DNA of 40,264 nt, from the NCBI RefSeq assembly GCF_020532825.1, contig NZ_MQTS01000244.1:47330-87593 (forward strand), read 5' to 3'. Every line of letters begins with the position of its first letter. Position 1 is the first letter of the stretch. Shown one piece after another: positions 18,003 through 28,168 of the stretch. A program made the position numbers and the translations under genes. The notes beneath the pieces are model-generated. The model saw nothing but the letters and a program-made list of their open reading frames with translations. It was not told the origin of the DNA and ran no database searches. This DNA comes from Arthrobacter sp. SO3. Lineage in GTDB: Bacteria; Actinomycetota; Actinomycetes; Actinomycetales; Micrococcaceae.

Positions 18003-18383
18003 CTATTCCTCCGGAAGGATCCGGTTTGCCCGCAGTCTTTCGAGCGCTCCGGCCAGCACGTCTTCGGCGTCCTGGCTGGAGCGCCGCTCTTTAACGTACT
18101 CCAGGTGGCTTTTGTAGCCTTCCACCGGGACGTCCTCAAGCGCGAACTGTGCCTCGTCCCGGGTGGCCGTTCCGCCGCAGCGGCGGCAGTCCCAAACGCC
18201 GGGGATCTGGTCGTCGGGCAACTGGGCGAAGACCAGGGGCGTCTCGTGGCCTTTGGCGCACCGGTAGCTGACGCGGATGCGGGGTGTGCGGGCAGCGGTG
18301 CCGTCAAGCGGTTCGTGCCGGGGCGTGGCCCCTTCGGTGGCTCCTACTCGGATGCCCCGGAATCCGGAGGCGGAATGCAGCAT
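18003..18383 (-). CDS. rbpA: RNA polymerase-binding protein RbpA
   Basis: RbpA is an actinobacteria-specific factor that binds the principal sigma factor and RNA polymerase and stabilises the open complex; in other actinobacteria it also affects rifampicin tolerance. The 126-residue protein has a basic N-terminal arm (FRGIRVGATEG), a core with a zinc site of the Streptomyces type (C-x3-H near residue 47 and C-x2-C near 71-74: RCAKGH, WDCRRCG), and the C-terminal sigma-interaction helix (YVKERRSSQDAEDVLAGALERLRA). I start at the ATG 18381-18383, preceded by AGGAG at about 7 nt; a longer in-frame start lacks such a site. It is convergent with pgl and follows secG by 120 nt. Confidence 0.93.
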   Translation of the reverse strand: MLHSASGFRGIRVGATEGATPRHEPLDGTAARTPRIRVSYRCAKGHETPLVFAQLPDDQIPGVWDCRRCGGTATRDEAQFALEDVPVEGYKSHLEYVKERRSSQDAEDVLAGALERLRANRILPEE

Positions 18384-18467
18384 CGGGAACTCCTGGCTAC
18401 TCAGCGGGCGGAATGCGCATTGCAATCAGCCAAAGTGTAGTTCGCAGTTCCCGATGCCGGGGAGGGC

Positions 18468-18484
18468 CATAAGGACCCCTTATG
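18468..18484. promoter_or_regulatory. 17-bp perfect dyad upstream of rbpA
   Basis: CATAAGG-ACC-CCTTATG is a perfect 7-3-7 inverted repeat, 84 nt upstream of the rbpA start and 19 nt downstream of secG. With a 3-nt loop and an AAGTTTTT stretch on the plus side it could fold, but on the coding (minus) strand no T-run follows. An operator for rbpA is as likely as a secG terminator. Confidence 0.45.
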
Positions 18485-18503
18485 AAGTTTTTCGGCAGCT
18501 GTC

Positions 18504-18761
18504 TTAGGAGTCGCCGCCGCCGCTGAAACGCATGATCAGGCCAAGGCCGATGATGACGACGCCCCAGGTGACCCCGAGGATGACTGTGAAGCGGTTCAGG
18601 TTCCGCTCGGCCACGCCCGAGGAGCTGAGACCGGAGCTCATGCCGCCGCCGAACATGTCGGACAGACCGCCGCCGCGTCCCTTGTGGAGCAGGATGAGCA
18701 AGGTCAGCAGGAGGCTGGTGATACCCAGGAGAACCTGCAGAATGACATGAAGAACGTCCAC
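18504..18761 (-). CDS. secG: preprotein translocase subunit SecG
   Basis: SecG is the small membrane subunit of the SecYEG channel that speeds protein export. The 85-residue protein has two hydrophobic segments (VILQVLLGITSLLLTLLILL near residues 5-24 and FTVILGVTWGVVIIGLGLIM near 58-77) separated by the conserved HKGRGGGLSDMFGGG loop, which is diagnostic. It starts at a GTG (18759-18761) with AAAGG 6 nt upstream. It lies 49 nt after tpiA in the gap-pgk-tpiA-secG order, which is common in Gram-positive bacteria. Confidence 0.95.
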   Translation of the reverse strand: MDVLHVILQVLLGITSLLLTLLILLHKGRGGGLSDMFGGGMSSGLSSSGVAERNLNRFTVILGVTWGVVIIGLGLIMRFSGGGDS

Positions 18762-18810
18762 GACGGCCTTTCAGAAGATTTGGATTGCGGGGGCCACGAT
18801 TGTGTCCGGA

Positions 18811-19626
18811 CTAATCCGTCAGCAGGTGACTCTCGAACCTGACAATATTAGCAAACTCGGCGGCATCCAGGCTGGCACCACCGACCAGCAATCCGTCCAC
18901 GTCGCGTTCGTTGAGGATTGAGGCGGCATTGTTGGCCTTGACCGAGCCGCCGTACAGCAGCCGGGTCCTGGCCGCGGTGTCCGACCCGAAGAGGGTGGCG
19001 AGCTCGGCGCGGAGGGCGGCGCACATTTCCTGGGCGTCACCCGGTCCGGCGACCTCGCCGGTTCCGATGGCCCAGACCGGCTCATAGGCGACGACGAGCT
19101 CAGCGGCCTGCTCGGGGGTGAGGCCCTCGACTCCGGCGCGCAGCTGCGCCAGCGTGTGGTCGACGTGCGTCCCGGCCTGCCGGATTTCCAGTCCTTCGCC
19201 GACGCAAAGCACGGGGGTGATGTCGTGCCGGAAGGCTGCCTTGGTCTTGGCGTTCAGCACCTCGTCGGATTCGTGGTGGAGGGTGCGGCGTTCACTGTGG
19301 CCGACGAGGACGTAGCTGCAGCCGAGCTTGGCGAGGAACTGGCCGGAGATGTCCCCGGTGTACGCGCCGGAGTCGAACGGGGAGAGATCCTGGCCGCCGT
19401 AGACGACCTTGAGTTCATCGCCCTGGACCAGCGTCTGGACACCGCGGAGGTCGGTGAACGGCGGGAAGACGGAGACCTCCACGCGGCTGTAGTCGTGCTT
19501 GGCGTCGGACAGGGTCCAGGCGAGTTTCTGCAGGAGGGTGATGCCCTGGACATGGTCCATGTTCATCTTCCAGTTGCCTGCAATGAAGGGCGTGCGGTCG
19601 AATTTGCCGTTGGTTGACGTAGTCAC
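18811..19626 (-). CDS. tpiA: triosephosphate isomerase
   Basis: TpiA interconverts dihydroxyacetone phosphate and glyceraldehyde 3-phosphate. The 271-residue TIM barrel shows the full set of catalytic residues: Lys in AGNWKMN (near residue 20), His in LVGHSERR (near residue 105) and Glu in [13 protein letters not shown] (near residue 180), plus the phosphate-binding GGSVK and LLVGGASLD segments. It starts at a GTG (19624-19626) with GGAGA about 6 nt upstream. It is separated from pgk by 80 nt containing a strong hairpin. Confidence 0.97.
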   Translation of the reverse strand: MTTSTNGKFDRTPFIAGNWKMNMDHVQGITLLQKLAWTLSDAKHDYSRVEVSVFPPFTDLRGVQTLVQGDELKVVYGGQDLSPFDSGAYTGDISGQFLAKLGCSYVLVGHSERRTLHHESDEVLNAKTKAAFRHDITPVLCVGEGLEIRQAGTHVDHTLAQLRAGVEGLTPEQAAELVVAYEPVWAIGTGEVAGPGDAQEMCAALRAELATLFGSDTAARTRLLYGGSVKANNAASILNERDVDGLLVGGASLDAAEFANIVRFESHLLTD

Positions 19627-19657
19627 GTGGTCTCCAAAATGTTCTTAGCAGTGGAAC

Positions 19658-19699
19658 AGCCGGCAGGGCGCCCGTCCTGGGACAGGCGCCCTGCCGGCT
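19658..19699 (-). terminator. intercistronic hairpin pgk/tpiA
   Basis: A perfect 15-bp stem, AGCCGGCAGGGCGCC (19658-19672) with its complement (19685-19699), and a 12-nt loop. It starts 7 nt after the pgk stop and lies 31 nt before the tpiA start. No T-run follows on the minus strand, so it may be an intrinsic terminator of the U-poor actinobacterial kind, an attenuator, or a stabiliser of the gap-pgk mRNA. Confidence 0.6.
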
Positions 19700-19706
19700 G
19701 GCTGGT

Positions 19707-20933
19707 CTAGCGGTCCAGAATGCTCAGGCCGGGGAGTTCCTTGCCTTCAAGGTACTCGAGGCTGGCGCCGCCGCCGGTGGAAATGTGCCCGAACTGGTCA
19801 TCGGCGAAGCCGAGGGTCCGGACCGCGGCGGCGGAGTCGCCGCCACCGACCACGGTGAATGCACCGGTCTCGGTCAGCGCCTGGGCGATGGCCCGGGTGC
19901 CGGCGGCGAAGGCCGGGAACTCGAACACACCCATGGGCCCATTCCAGAACACCGTCCGGGCGCCCTTGATCCGTTCCGCGAAGGAGGCCGCCGATTCCGG
20001 GCCGATGTCCAGGCCGATGCCCTGGGCGCCGAAGCTGCTTTCTTCAATCGCGTCGGCGCGCACCGTTTCATGCCCGGCGTCGGCGGCGAACCTGCTGGCC
20101 ACCACAACGTCGGTGGGAACCACAAATTCCGTCCCGGCGTCCGCTGCGCGTTTGAGGTACTCCTGCACGACGGGGATCTGGTCCGCTTCCAGCAGGCTGC
20201 CGGCCACCTTGTGGCCCGCGGCGGCGAGGAAGGTGAACAACATGCCACCGCCGACCAGGATGGTGTCCGCCTTGCCGATGAGGTTGTCGATTACGGCGAG
20301 TTTGTCCGAGACCTTGGAACCGCCGAGCACAACGACGTAGGGGCGCTGCGTGTCGGTGGTGAGCTTGCGCAGCACCTCGACCTCGGTGCGCACCAGGTCG
20401 CCCTGGTAGGACGGCAGCCGGGTGGCGACGTCGTAGACGGACGCATGCTTGCGGTGCACGGCACCGAACGCGTCGTCCACGAAGGCGCCGTTGGATCCCG
20501 TGAGGGCCACCAGTTCATCAGCGAACGCCCCGCGCTCCGCGTCGTCCTTTGAGGTTTCGCGGGCGTCGAAGCGCACATTCTCCAGGACGAGGGCTTCCCC
20601 GTCCTGCAGCGAGGCGGCCGATGCCTTGGCGGCGTCGCCGACAGTGTCTGCCGCGAGGGAGACCTTGAACGGGGCGAGCTCCGCCAGCCGGGCCGCGGCG
20701 GGCTTGAGTGAGTACTTCTCCTCCGGGGCGCCCTTGGGGCGGCCGAGGTGTGCCGTGACCAGCACACGGGCACCGGCGTCCGAGAGCTTCGCCAGCACTG
20801 GAAGGGAGGCCTTGATGCGGCCGTCGTCAGTCACTGTAGAGCCGTCGAGCGGCACGTTCAGGTCACTTCTGACCAGAACGTACCGCCCGCGGACACCATC
20901 AGCGATCAGTTCGTCGAGGGTGTGGAATGTCAT
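19707..20933 (-). CDS. pgk: phosphoglycerate kinase
   Basis: Pgk transfers the acyl phosphate of 1,3-bisphosphoglycerate to ADP, the first ATP-forming step of glycolysis. The 408-residue protein has [12 protein letters not shown] at the N-terminus, [12 protein letters not shown] with the basic substrate-binding patch, [16 protein letters not shown], and WNGPMGVFE and [14 protein letters not shown] in the nucleotide-binding domain. I start at the ATG 20931-20933 ([10 protein letters not shown]), the normal N-terminus; upstream in-frame codons lie inside gap. The start is 10 nt after gap and just 7 nt after a TAGGGT hexamer, so an extra leaderless transcript is possible. Confidence 0.97.
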   Translation of the reverse strand: MTFHTLDELIADGVRGRYVLVRSDLNVPLDGSTVTDDGRIKASLPVLAKLSDAGARVLVTAHLGRPKGAPEEKYSLKPAAARLAELAPFKVSLAADTVGDAAKASAASLQDGEALVLENVRFDARETSKDDAERGAFADELVALTGSNGAFVDDAFGAVHRKHASVYDVATRLPSYQGDLVRTEVEVLRKLTTDTQRPYVVVLGGSKVSDKLAVIDNLIGKADTILVGGGMLFTFLAAAGHKVAGSLLEADQIPVVQEYLKRAADAGTEFVVPTDVVVASRFAADAGHETVRADAIEESSFGAQGIGLDIGPESAASFAERIKGARTVFWNGPMGVFEFPAFAAGTRAIAQALTETGAFTVVGGGDSAAAVRTLGFADDQFGHISTGGGASLEYLEGKELPGLSILDR

Positions 20934-20943
20934 GAGTCTTACC

Positions 20944-22017
<1,074 letters not shown>

Positions 22018-22121
22018 CAGATCCCGCACGCCATTGGGCAGAGATGATTAACAGATCGGAGGGCGACCAGCCACATTGCTGAAGGCTAACCGCCTTCCGT
22101 GACCTATCTTACGTTTAACTT

Positions 22122-22151
22122 GGTCTGCCCCCGCAAGTGCAGGGGCAGACC
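22122..22151 (-). terminator. hairpin downstream of sodA
   Basis: GGTCTGCCCC (22122-22131) pairs perfectly with GGGGCAGACC (22142-22151) around a 10-nt loop, about 85 nt after the sodA stop. On the minus strand it is followed by A/T-rich sequence but no T-run. It is the likely end of the sodA transcript and separates it from gap. Confidence 0.6.
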
Positions 22152-22236
22152 GTCCACAATTTGAGCCGAACGGGCGTAATTGTGAGCTTTGTTACAGGCG
22201 TGTGAACTGCGGCACGCTCAGGTCGCCACGGCCGTG

Positions 22237-22860
22237 TTAGAGCGTGATGAGGCCGCTCGCGTTCTTGCGGGCCGCGTCGAAGCGCTTGGCGACGTCGGCC
22301 CAGTTCACGATGTTCCAGAAGGCCTTGACGTAGTCGGCCTTGACGTTGACGTAGTCCAGGTAGAAGGCGTGCTCCCACATGTCCAGCATCAGCAGCGGCG
22401 TGGTGCCGACAGCGACGTTGCCCTGCTGATCGTAGAGCTGCTCGATCACGAGGTTGCCGCCGATGGGCTCGTAGGCCAGGAACGCCCAGCCGGAACCCTG
22501 CAGGCCCATGGCCGCCGCGGTGAAGTGGGCACGGAAAGCGTCGAAGGAGCCGAACGCGTCGTCGATGGCGGCTGCCAGCTCACCTTCAGGCTTGTCGCCA
22601 CCGTCCGGGGACAGGTTCTTCCAGAAGACGGAGTGGTTGATGTGGCCGCCGGTGTGGAACGCGAGGTCCTTGGAGAGGCGGTTGATGTTGGCGAAGTCGC
22701 CTTTATCGCGTGCTTCGGCCAGCTGGGCCAGGGCGTTGTTGGCGCCGGCCACGTACGCGGCGTGGTGCTTGCTGTGGTGCAGCTCCATGATCCGCGCGGA
22801 AATGTGGGGCTCCAGCGCTGCGTAGTCATAGCTGAGCTCAGGCAGTACGTACTCGGTCAC
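22237..22860 (-). CDS. sodA: superoxide dismutase [Mn/Fe]
   Basis: A cytoplasmic Mn/Fe-family superoxide dismutase (207 residues) that converts superoxide to oxygen and hydrogen peroxide. All four metal ligands are visible: His in LEPHIS (near residue 27), His in [10 protein letters not shown] (near residue 79), and Asp and His in [12 protein letters not shown] (near residues 163-167). The GGH form before the second ligand favours Mn, but Gln/His second-sphere positions differ among actinobacterial enzymes, so metal choice is not certain. I start at the GTG 22858-22860, with a textbook GGAGG 5-6 nt upstream; a longer open frame exists but lacks such a site. No secretion signal. Confidence 0.96.
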   Translation of the reverse strand: MTEYVLPELSYDYAALEPHISARIMELHHSKHHAAYVAGANNALAQLAEARDKGDFANINRLSKDLAFHTGGHINHSVFWKNLSPDGGDKPEGELAAAIDDAFGSFDAFRAHFTAAAMGLQGSGWAFLAYEPIGGNLVIEQLYDQQGNVAVGTTPLLMLDMWEHAFYLDYVNVKADYVKAFWNIVNWADVAKRFDAARKNASGLITL

Positions 22861-22913
22861 AAAATCCTCCAATGTCGTGGACTGGTTGTCCGTTTGGTAA
22901 CTCTCGGATTGTG

Positions 22914-22958
22914 CATCCGGATGTTGTGGCACCCGGAAGTTTCTGGATCGGAATCCAG
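22914..22958 (-). promoter_or_regulatory. palindromes in the sodA upstream region
   Basis: In the 172-bp gap between whiA and sodA there is a 10-bp perfect palindrome CATCCGGATG (22914-22923) and a hairpin CTGGAT-CGGA-ATCCAG (22943-22958). The first could be an operator near the sodA promoter; the second could help end the whiA transcript. No confident -35/-10 pair was found. Confidence 0.3.
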
Positions 22959-23032
22959 TGGGCATAGCCTCCGGTCCCCCTGAGGTATTCCCGCCGGCCC
23001 GATCCGATTCTGCAGTTGATTCCCGGCAGAGG

Positions 23033-24013
23033 CTACTCGTCCAGCATTTCCGGCGTCACATTGGCCTCCGTGCCGGGGATGCCGAGGTCCTGGGCGCGCT
23101 TGTCGGCCATGGCCAGCAGGCGGCGGATCCGCCCCGCGATGGCGTCCTTGGTCATGACGGGGTCCGCCAGGCGGCCGAGTTCGTCGAGGCTGGCCTGCTT
23201 GTGCGCGACCCGCAGTTCCCCGGCGTACTTCAGGTGGTCCGGGACGTCGTCGCCGAGGATTTCCAGGGCGCGGTCCACGCGGGCGCCGGCAGCGACTGCC
23301 GCCTGCGCCGAACGCCGCAGGTTGGCGTCGTCGAAGTTGGCCAGCCGGTTGGCGGTGGCACGGACTTCCTTGCGCATCCGCCGCTCTTCCCACACCATGA
23401 GCGCATCGTGGGCACCCATCCGGGTCAGCAGCGCGGCGATGGTGTCGCCGTCGCGGATGACCACGCGATCCACTCCCCTGACCTCGCGGGCCTTGGCCTG
23501 GATGCCGAGCCTGCGGGCCGCGCCGACGAGGGCGAGGGCGGACTCGGGGCCGGGGCAGGTGACCTCCATGGCGGAGGACCGTCCGGGCTCGGTGAGGGAG
23601 CCGTGGGCCAGGAAAGCGCCGCGCCAGACGGCCTCGGCGTCGGCGGCGGATCCGTTCACCACCACCGAGGGCAGGCCGCGGACCGGGCGTCCCCGGGCGT
23701 CGAGCAGGCCGGTCTGGCGGGCGAGGGCTTCGCCGTCGCGCACCACCCGGACCACGTAGCGGCTGCCGCGGCGCAGTCCGCCGCCGGAGACGACGATGAT
23801 TTCGCTTTGGTGCCCGTAAACCTCGGCGATGGCGGCCCGCAGCCGCCGCGCGGTCGAGGCGAGGTCGACTTCGGCCTCAATCACGATCCGGCCGGAGATG
23901 ATGTGCAGTCCCCCGGCGAAGCGAAGCATGGCGGACACTTCAGCCTTGCGGACCGAGGACTTCTTGATGTCCAGCCGGGAAAGTTCTTCCTTGACTGATG
24001 CTGTCAGTGCCAT
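23033..24013 (-). CDS. whiA: WhiA, sporulation/cell-division transcription factor
   Basis: WhiA is a DNA-binding protein related to LAGLIDADG homing endonucleases; in Streptomyces it activates sporulation genes with WhiB, and in other Gram-positives it supports cell division. The 326-residue protein begins [14 protein letters not shown], has the degenerate LAGLIDADG-like N-terminal domain (residues ~15-200) and a C-terminal helix-turn-helix ([30 protein letters not shown]). The start is the ATG at 24011-24013, with AGGAAG upstream; a longer frame runs into yvcK. It follows yvcK by 10 nt in the conserved rapZ-yvcK-whiA cluster. In a non-sporulating relative its regulon is probably division-related (inference). 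Confidence 0.96.
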   Translation of the reverse strand: MALTASVKEELSRLDIKKSSVRKAEVSAMLRFAGGLHIISGRIVIEAEVDLASTARRLRAAIAEVYGHQSEIIVVSGGGLRRGSRYVVRVVRDGEALARQTGLLDARGRPVRGLPSVVVNGSAADAEAVWRGAFLAHGSLTEPGRSSAMEVTCPGPESALALVGAARRLGIQAKAREVRGVDRVVIRDGDTIAALLTRMGAHDALMVWEERRMRKEVRATANRLANFDDANLRRSAQAAVAAGARVDRALEILGDDVPDHLKYAGELRVAHKQASLDELGRLADPVMTKDAIAGRIRRLLAMADKRAQDLGIPGTEANVTPEMLDE

Positions 24014-24023
24014 GGCACTCTTC

Positions 24024-25043
24024 CTACCTGTTCCCGAAAATGTCGTGGTACGCCGTTGCCAGACGCAGCGGGTCGTGGATCGGCCGTCGGCTCGACGCCC
24101 CCACTTTACCCAACACCACCTCGGCGCCGAGCATCCCGGCCGCCTGTTCGAAGTCGGCACGGTCAGAGACGGAGGCCGGATCGGCCAGCACGACGTCGAT
24201 CGTGAAGTCCGGCGCGTACTCCCGGAGCACCCGCAGATGGTCCGCGGCGGACATGCCGAGGGTTTCCTTAGTATCCGTGGCGAGGTTCATGGTGAGGCAG
24301 CGGCGGGCGGCCGTGTTGCACAGCGCCTCGCGCATCTCCGGCAGCAGCAGGTGCGGCAGCACGGAGGTGTACCAGGACCCGGGGCCGAGGATGACCCAGT
24401 CGGCCAGTTCGATCGCGGTGAGCGCCTCAAGGCAGGCGGGGGCGTTCTCCGGCAGCAGCCGGACACGTTCCAGCGAGCCGGCGACAGCGCATTTCGCCTG
24501 TCCGGTCAGGGTCTGCAGCGCCGAGGTGCCGTCCGGGGCGGTGACCCGGACCTGGCCCTCGATGGTCAACGGGACGCTGGACATCGGCAGGACCTCCCCG
24601 CGGGCACCCAGCAGGGCGCCGGCCCATTTAAGGCCCGCCACGGTGTCGCCCAGAAGTTCCCAAAGCGTCACGATCAGCAGGTTCCCCATCGCGTGCTCGT
24701 CGAGGGACCCGCCGCGGCCCTTGCCGGGCGCGAAGCGGTGCTGCATGACATCGCGCCAGGTGCGGCCCCAGTCGGTGTCGTCACAGAGTGCGGAGAGCGC
24801 CATCCGGAGGTCGCCGGGCGGCAGGACGCCGTACTCCTCGCGCAGCCTCCCCGAGGAGCCGCCGTCGTCCGCGACGGTGACGACGGCGGTCAGCTCGGAG
24901 GTGAGCAGGCGCAGGGCCGACAACGACGCGGCGAGGCCGTGGCCGCCGCCCAGCGCGACGACGGACGGGCCTTTGTCCTGCTGGCTGGCGAAGGCCGCGC
25001 TGGCCGGAGGCACGAGCGGCAGCGGTCCGGTGAGCAGCGCCAT
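24024..25043 (-). CDS. yvcK: YvcK/CuvA-family gluconeogenesis factor
   Basis: A CofD-like UPF0052 protein of 339 residues, beginning its fold with [17 protein letters not shown] (near residues 28-44), the glycine-rich UDP-sugar/nucleotide site typical of Yvc[31 protein letters not shown] is the diagnostic second motif. In Bacillus, YvcK is needed on gluconeogenic carbon and influences cell shape; mycobacterial CuvA has a similar role. The ATG (25041-25043) overlaps the rapZ stop by one base (TAATG), and whiA follows after 10 nt. The function is known for the family only. Confidence 0.93.
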   Translation of the reverse strand: MALLTGPLPLVPPASAAFASQQDKGPSVVALGGGHGLAASLSALRLLTSELTAVVTVADDGGSSGRLREEYGVLPPGDLRMALSALCDDTDWGRTWRDVMQHRFAPGKGRGGSLDEHAMGNLLIVTLWELLGDTVAGLKWAGALLGARGEVLPMSSVPLTIEGQVRVTAPDGTSALQTLTGQAKCAVAGSLERVRLLPENAPACLEALTAIELADWVILGPGSWYTSVLPHLLLPEMREALCNTAARRCLTMNLATDTKETLGMSAADHLRVLREYAPDFTIDVVLADPASVSDRADFEQAAGMLGAEVVLGKVGASSRRPIHDPLRLATAYHDIFGNR

Positions 25044-25966
25044 TACTCGCGGCCCAGATCCCGGTGCGTGGTGGTCACGGTGACGCGCGGGTACTGCGCA
25101 AGCCGGCGGGAGAGTTCGACAGCGACGGCCACGGAGCGGTGCTTGCCGCCGGTGCAGCCGACGGCGATGGTGGCGTAGTGCTTGTTCTCGCGCCGGTAGC
25201 CGTCCAGGACCGGTTCGAGGGCCAGCACATAGCGCTCCACGAAGTTGCTGACGCCCTGCGCTTCCAGCACATAGTCGCTGACGTCCTTGTCCAGCCCGGT
25301 GTGCGGCCGGAGGGCCGGGACCCAGTGCGGGTTCGGGATGAAGCGGGCGTCGGCGACGAAGTTGGCATCGACCGGAAGCCCATATTTGAAGCCAAAGCTC
25401 ATCACATTGAGCCGGAGCGCCACGGGACCGGTCTCGCTGAAGAGTTCGGTGATCGCGGTGGCGAGGCCGTGGACGTTCAGCGTCGAGGTGTCCAGCACGA
25501 TGTCGGCGGAGGTTCGCAGTTCGTGCAGCAGTTCGCGTTCGGCGGCGATGCCGTCAAGGATCCTGCCGCCGCCCTGCAGCGGGTGGGGGCGCCGGCCCTG
25601 CTCGAAACGCCGGACGAGGACGTCGTCGTTGGCGTCCAGGAACAGCACCCGGAACCCGACGCCGCTGGCTTCCAGGCTGCGCAGGGTGGTCCTGATGTCC
25701 GCGAACAGTTCCTTGCTGCGGACATCCATCACGACGGCGAGCTTGGAGATGGAACCCGGGGCGTGGGACACGATTTCCGCGAGGGTGCCGAGCATCTGCG
25801 GGGGGAGGTTTTCCACGACGTACCAGCCATGGTCCTCCAGGGCGTCCGACGCAGTGCTCCGGCCGGCTCCCGACATGCCCGTCACTACGAGCAGTTCGGC
25901 CTCAACGGGTTTGACCGGCGTCATGCCGTCCGACTCCGTCCCGGATCCTGCCGTCGACTCTGCCAT
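25043..25966 (-). CDS. rapZ: RapZ-family nucleotide-binding protein (YvcJ)
   Basis: A P-loop protein of the RapZ/YvcJ family. Walker A is [11 protein letters not shown] near residue 30, followed by [14 protein letters not shown], and the C-terminal half has the conserved [23 protein letters not shown] segment. E. coli RapZ binds small RNAs that control amino-sugar synthesis; in Gram-positives the homologue hydrolyses nucleotides and its physiological role is poorly defined. I use the ATG at 25964-25966 (307 residues). A TTG at 26047 would add 27 residues and an ATG at 25924 would remove 14. It is first of rapZ-yvcK-whiA, with TAGGGT at 26054-26059 as a possible -10. Confidence 0.93.
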   Translation of the reverse strand: MAESTAGSGTESDGMTPVKPVEAELLVVTGMSGAGRSTASDALEDHGWYVVENLPPQMLGTLAEIVSHAPGSISKLAVVMDVRSKELFADIRTTLRSLEASGVGFRVLFLDANDDVLVRRFEQGRRPHPLQGGGRILDGIAAERELLHELRTSADIVLDTSTLNVHGLATAITELFSETGPVALRLNVMSFGFKYGLPVDANFVADARFIPNPHWVPALRPHTGLDKDVSDYVLEAQGVSNFVERYVLALEPVLDGYRRENKHYATIAVGCTGGKHRSVAVAVELSRRLAQYPRVTVTTTHRDLGRE

Positions 25967-26053
25967 CAGTGAAGCCCCGTTCTGCTGTGCTGTTGTGCCG
26001 TGGAACGGCCGTGGTGCGGCTGAATCGCCGCGTGCGCCGTTTCCCAAGTTCTT

Positions 26054-26059
26054 ACCCTA
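26054..26059 (-). promoter_or_regulatory. -10-like TAGGGT upstream of rapZ
   Basis: The minus-strand sequence GCTAGGGTAAG before rapZ matches the one before pgk. A start about 7 nt later would give an 80-nt leader to the chosen ATG, or begin at the TTG at 26047. It lies in the 113-bp gap after uvrC. No -35 is evident. Confidence 0.35.
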
Positions 26060-26079
26060 GCTAAGATTGCCGGTGCTGA

Positions 26080-28113
26080 CTAAGTCTCCAGGATTTCGCC
26101 GGTGGTCATGTTGACGGCGGGGGCGGCGTCGCCCTCACCCTCGGTGAAGTGCTGGACGATGGCCGCGGCCAGGGACGGGCCGATCCCCTTGGCGCCGGTG
26201 AGCTCCTCGACGCTGGCCGTCCTGATGCTCTTGACCGAGCCGAACTGGGCCAGCAGGGACTTGCGCTTGGATTCGCCGAGCCCGGGCACGCCGTCGAGGG
26301 CCGAGACGGTCATCGCCTTGCCGCGTTTCTGCCGGTGGAAGGAGATCGCGAAGCGGTGCGCCTCGTCACGGATGCGCTGCAGCAGGTACAGCCCGGCCGA
26401 GGCCCGGGGCAGGATGACCGGGAAGTCGCTGTCCGGCAGCCAGACCTCCTCGAGCCGTTTGGCGAGACCGACGACGTACACATCGTCGATGCCCAGTTCG
26501 GCCAGGGCCCGGGCGGCCGCGTTGACCTGGGGCTTGCCGCCGTCAACCACCACGAGGTTGGGCGGGTAGGCGAATTTGGTCCGCGGCGCCGGGGTCGTGG
26601 TGTCGGCGACGGCAACGGAGGAAGCCGGGGCGGGAGCCGCGACGGCTGCCTGCGCCACGGCGTTGAGCATGGCCTGGTGGCCGGGCTGCCGGGCTGCGTC
26701 CGCCTGGACGGTCTTCTCCTGCAGGTAGTTGCGGAAACGCCGCGTCAGCACGTCGTGCATGGCGGCCGTGTCGTCCGTGGCGGCGGCACCGGTGACGGAA
26801 AACTTCCGGTATTCGGACTTCTTCGGCAGCCCGTCCTCGACCACCACCATCGACCCGACGACGTTGGTGCCCTGGACGTGCGAGATGTCGTAGCATTCGA
26901 TCCGCATGAGGGCGACCGGCAGCTCAAGGGCCTCCTGCAGTTCCTGCAGCGCCTGGGACCGCAGGGTCAGATCGCCGGCGCGCCGGGACTTGTGGAGCCT
27001 GAGGGCGTGCTCGGCGTTCTCCCGGACGGTGCCCAGCAGGGCGGCCTTGTCGCCGCGTTGCGGCACGCGGATGTCAACCCTGGCTCCACGCAGCCCGCTG
27101 AGCCATTGCGCCAGCTCCGCGGCGTTGCTGGGCTCCGCCGGGACGAGGACCTCGCGGGGCAGCCTGCCCTGCAGGCCGGCTTCCTCGCCGTAGACCTGCT
27201 GGAGCAGGTGCTCGACGAGGTCCGGGGTGGTGGAATCCTCGACCTTTTCCACGACCCAGCCGCGCTGGCCGCGGATCCGGCCGCCGCGGACGTGGAAGAC
27301 CTGCACGGCGGCCTCGAGCTCGTCCTCGTGGAGGGCGAAGACATCCGCGTCCGTGCCCTCGGCCAGGACGACGGCGTTGCGTTCGAAGACCTTCTTGAGC
27401 GCGACGATGTCGTCACGGATCCGCGCCGCCCGTTCGTAGTCCAGCTCCGCCACGGCGGCGGCCATCTCCTTTTCCAGCCGGGTGACGAACGGCTTGGCCT
27501 CGCCGCCCATGAAGGTGCAGAAGTCCTCGACCAGGGCGCGGTGGTCCTCGGCCGAGATGCGGCCGACGCAGGGTGCCGCGCACTTGTCGATATAGCCGAG
27601 CAGGCAGGGCCTGCCACTGGCCTCGGCGCGTTTCAGGACGCCGGCGCTGCAGCTGCGGACCGGGAACACCCGGAGCAGGGTGTCCATGGTGTCCCGGATG
27701 GCCCCGGCGGTGTACGGGCCGAAGTAGCGGGTGCCCTTGCGGCGTTCTCCGCGCAGGACCTGGACCCGGGGGTACTTCTCCCCCATCGAGACCGCGAGGT
27801 ACGGGTAACTTTTGTCATCGCGGAACATCACATTGAACCGGGGCTTGAATTCCTTGATCCAGGTGTATTCCAGTTGCAGCGACTCGAGTTCGCTGCCGAC
27901 GACGGTCCACTCCACGCTGCTGGCCGCATGGACCATCGCATACGTTTTGGGGAGCAGCCCGGCCGGGTTGGCGAAGTACGAGTTCAGCCGGGAGCGGAGG
28001 TTCTTGGCCTTGCCGACATAGATGACCCGGCCGTGCGGGTCGCGGAAGCGGTACACGCCCGGATTGGTCGGAATTTCACCCGTCTGGGGTCGGTAACTCG
28101 CTGGATCTGCCAC
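26080..28113 (-). CDS. uvrC: excinuclease ABC subunit UvrC
   Basis: UvrC makes both incisions around a DNA lesion in nucleotide excision repair, acting with UvrA and UvrB. Domains in order in the 677-residue protein: GIY-YIG nuclease ([23 protein letters not shown], residues ~18-45 onward), a Cys-containing region ([15 protein letters not shown]), the UVR motif ([23 protein letters not shown]), the RNase H-like nuclease ([28 protein letters not shown]) and a helix-hairpin-helix tail ([28 protein letters not shown]). It is longer than E. coli UvrC (610), partly from an Ala/Pro-rich insert of about 40 residues before VVDGGKPQ. The GTG start lies 6 nt after TAGACT, suggesting a leaderless mRNA. 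uvrA is nearby but not adjacent. Confidence 0.97.
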   Translation of the reverse strand: MADPASYRPQTGEIPTNPGVYRFRDPHGRVIYVGKAKNLRSRLNSYFANPAGLLPKTYAMVHAASSVEWTVVGSELESLQLEYTWIKEFKPRFNVMFRDDKSYPYLAVSMGEKYPRVQVLRGERRKGTRYFGPYTAGAIRDTMDTLLRVFPVRSCSAGVLKRAEASGRPCLLGYIDKCAAPCVGRISAEDHRALVEDFCTFMGGEAKPFVTRLEKEMAAAVAELDYERAARIRDDIVALKKVFERNAVVLAEGTDADVFALHEDELEAAVQVFHVRGGRIRGQRGWVVEKVEDSTTPDLVEHLLQQVYGEEAGLQGRLPREVLVPAEPSNAAELAQWLSGLRGARVDIRVPQRGDKAALLGTVRENAEHALRLHKSRRAGDLTLRSQALQELQEALELPVALMRIECYDISHVQGTNVVGSMVVVEDGLPKKSEYRKFSVTGAAATDDTAAMHDVLTRRFRNYLQEKTVQADAARQPGHQAMLNAVAQAAVAAPAPASSVAVADTTTPAPRTKFAYPPNLVVVDGGKPQVNAAARALAELGIDDVYVVGLAKRLEEVWLPDSDFPVILPRASAGLYLLQRIRDEAHRFAISFHRQKRGKAMTVSALDGVPGLGESKRKSLLAQFGSVKSIRTASVEELTGAKGIGPSLAAAIVQHFTEGEGDAAPAVNMTTGEILET

Positions 28114-28119
28114 AGTTCA

Positions 28120-28125
28120 AGTCTA
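28120..28125 (-). promoter_or_regulatory. -10-like TAGACT for uvrC
   Basis: On the minus strand TAGACT is followed by TGAACT and then the uvrC GTG, a 6-nt spacing that fits a leaderless transcript. No ribosome binding site is present before the GTG, which supports this reading. Confidence 0.45.
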
Positions 28126-28168
28126 CTGAGCCGGCGGCCGTGCCTTGACGCCCACCCACCCGGTGGCG

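Noticed and set aside
18384..18440. SigR-type stress promoter (GGGAAC-N18-GTT) for rbpA
   Set aside because: GGGAAC is present on the minus strand, but no GTT occurs at the required spacing.
22861..22965. 35-residue N-terminal extension of SodA
   Set aside because: The frame is open upstream, but a strong GGAGG precedes the GTG at 22860 and the extension has no secretion signal or conservation with known SODs.
28114..28168. SOS box for uvrC
   Set aside because: No TCGAAC-like dyad is present upstream; only the uvrA promoter has one.
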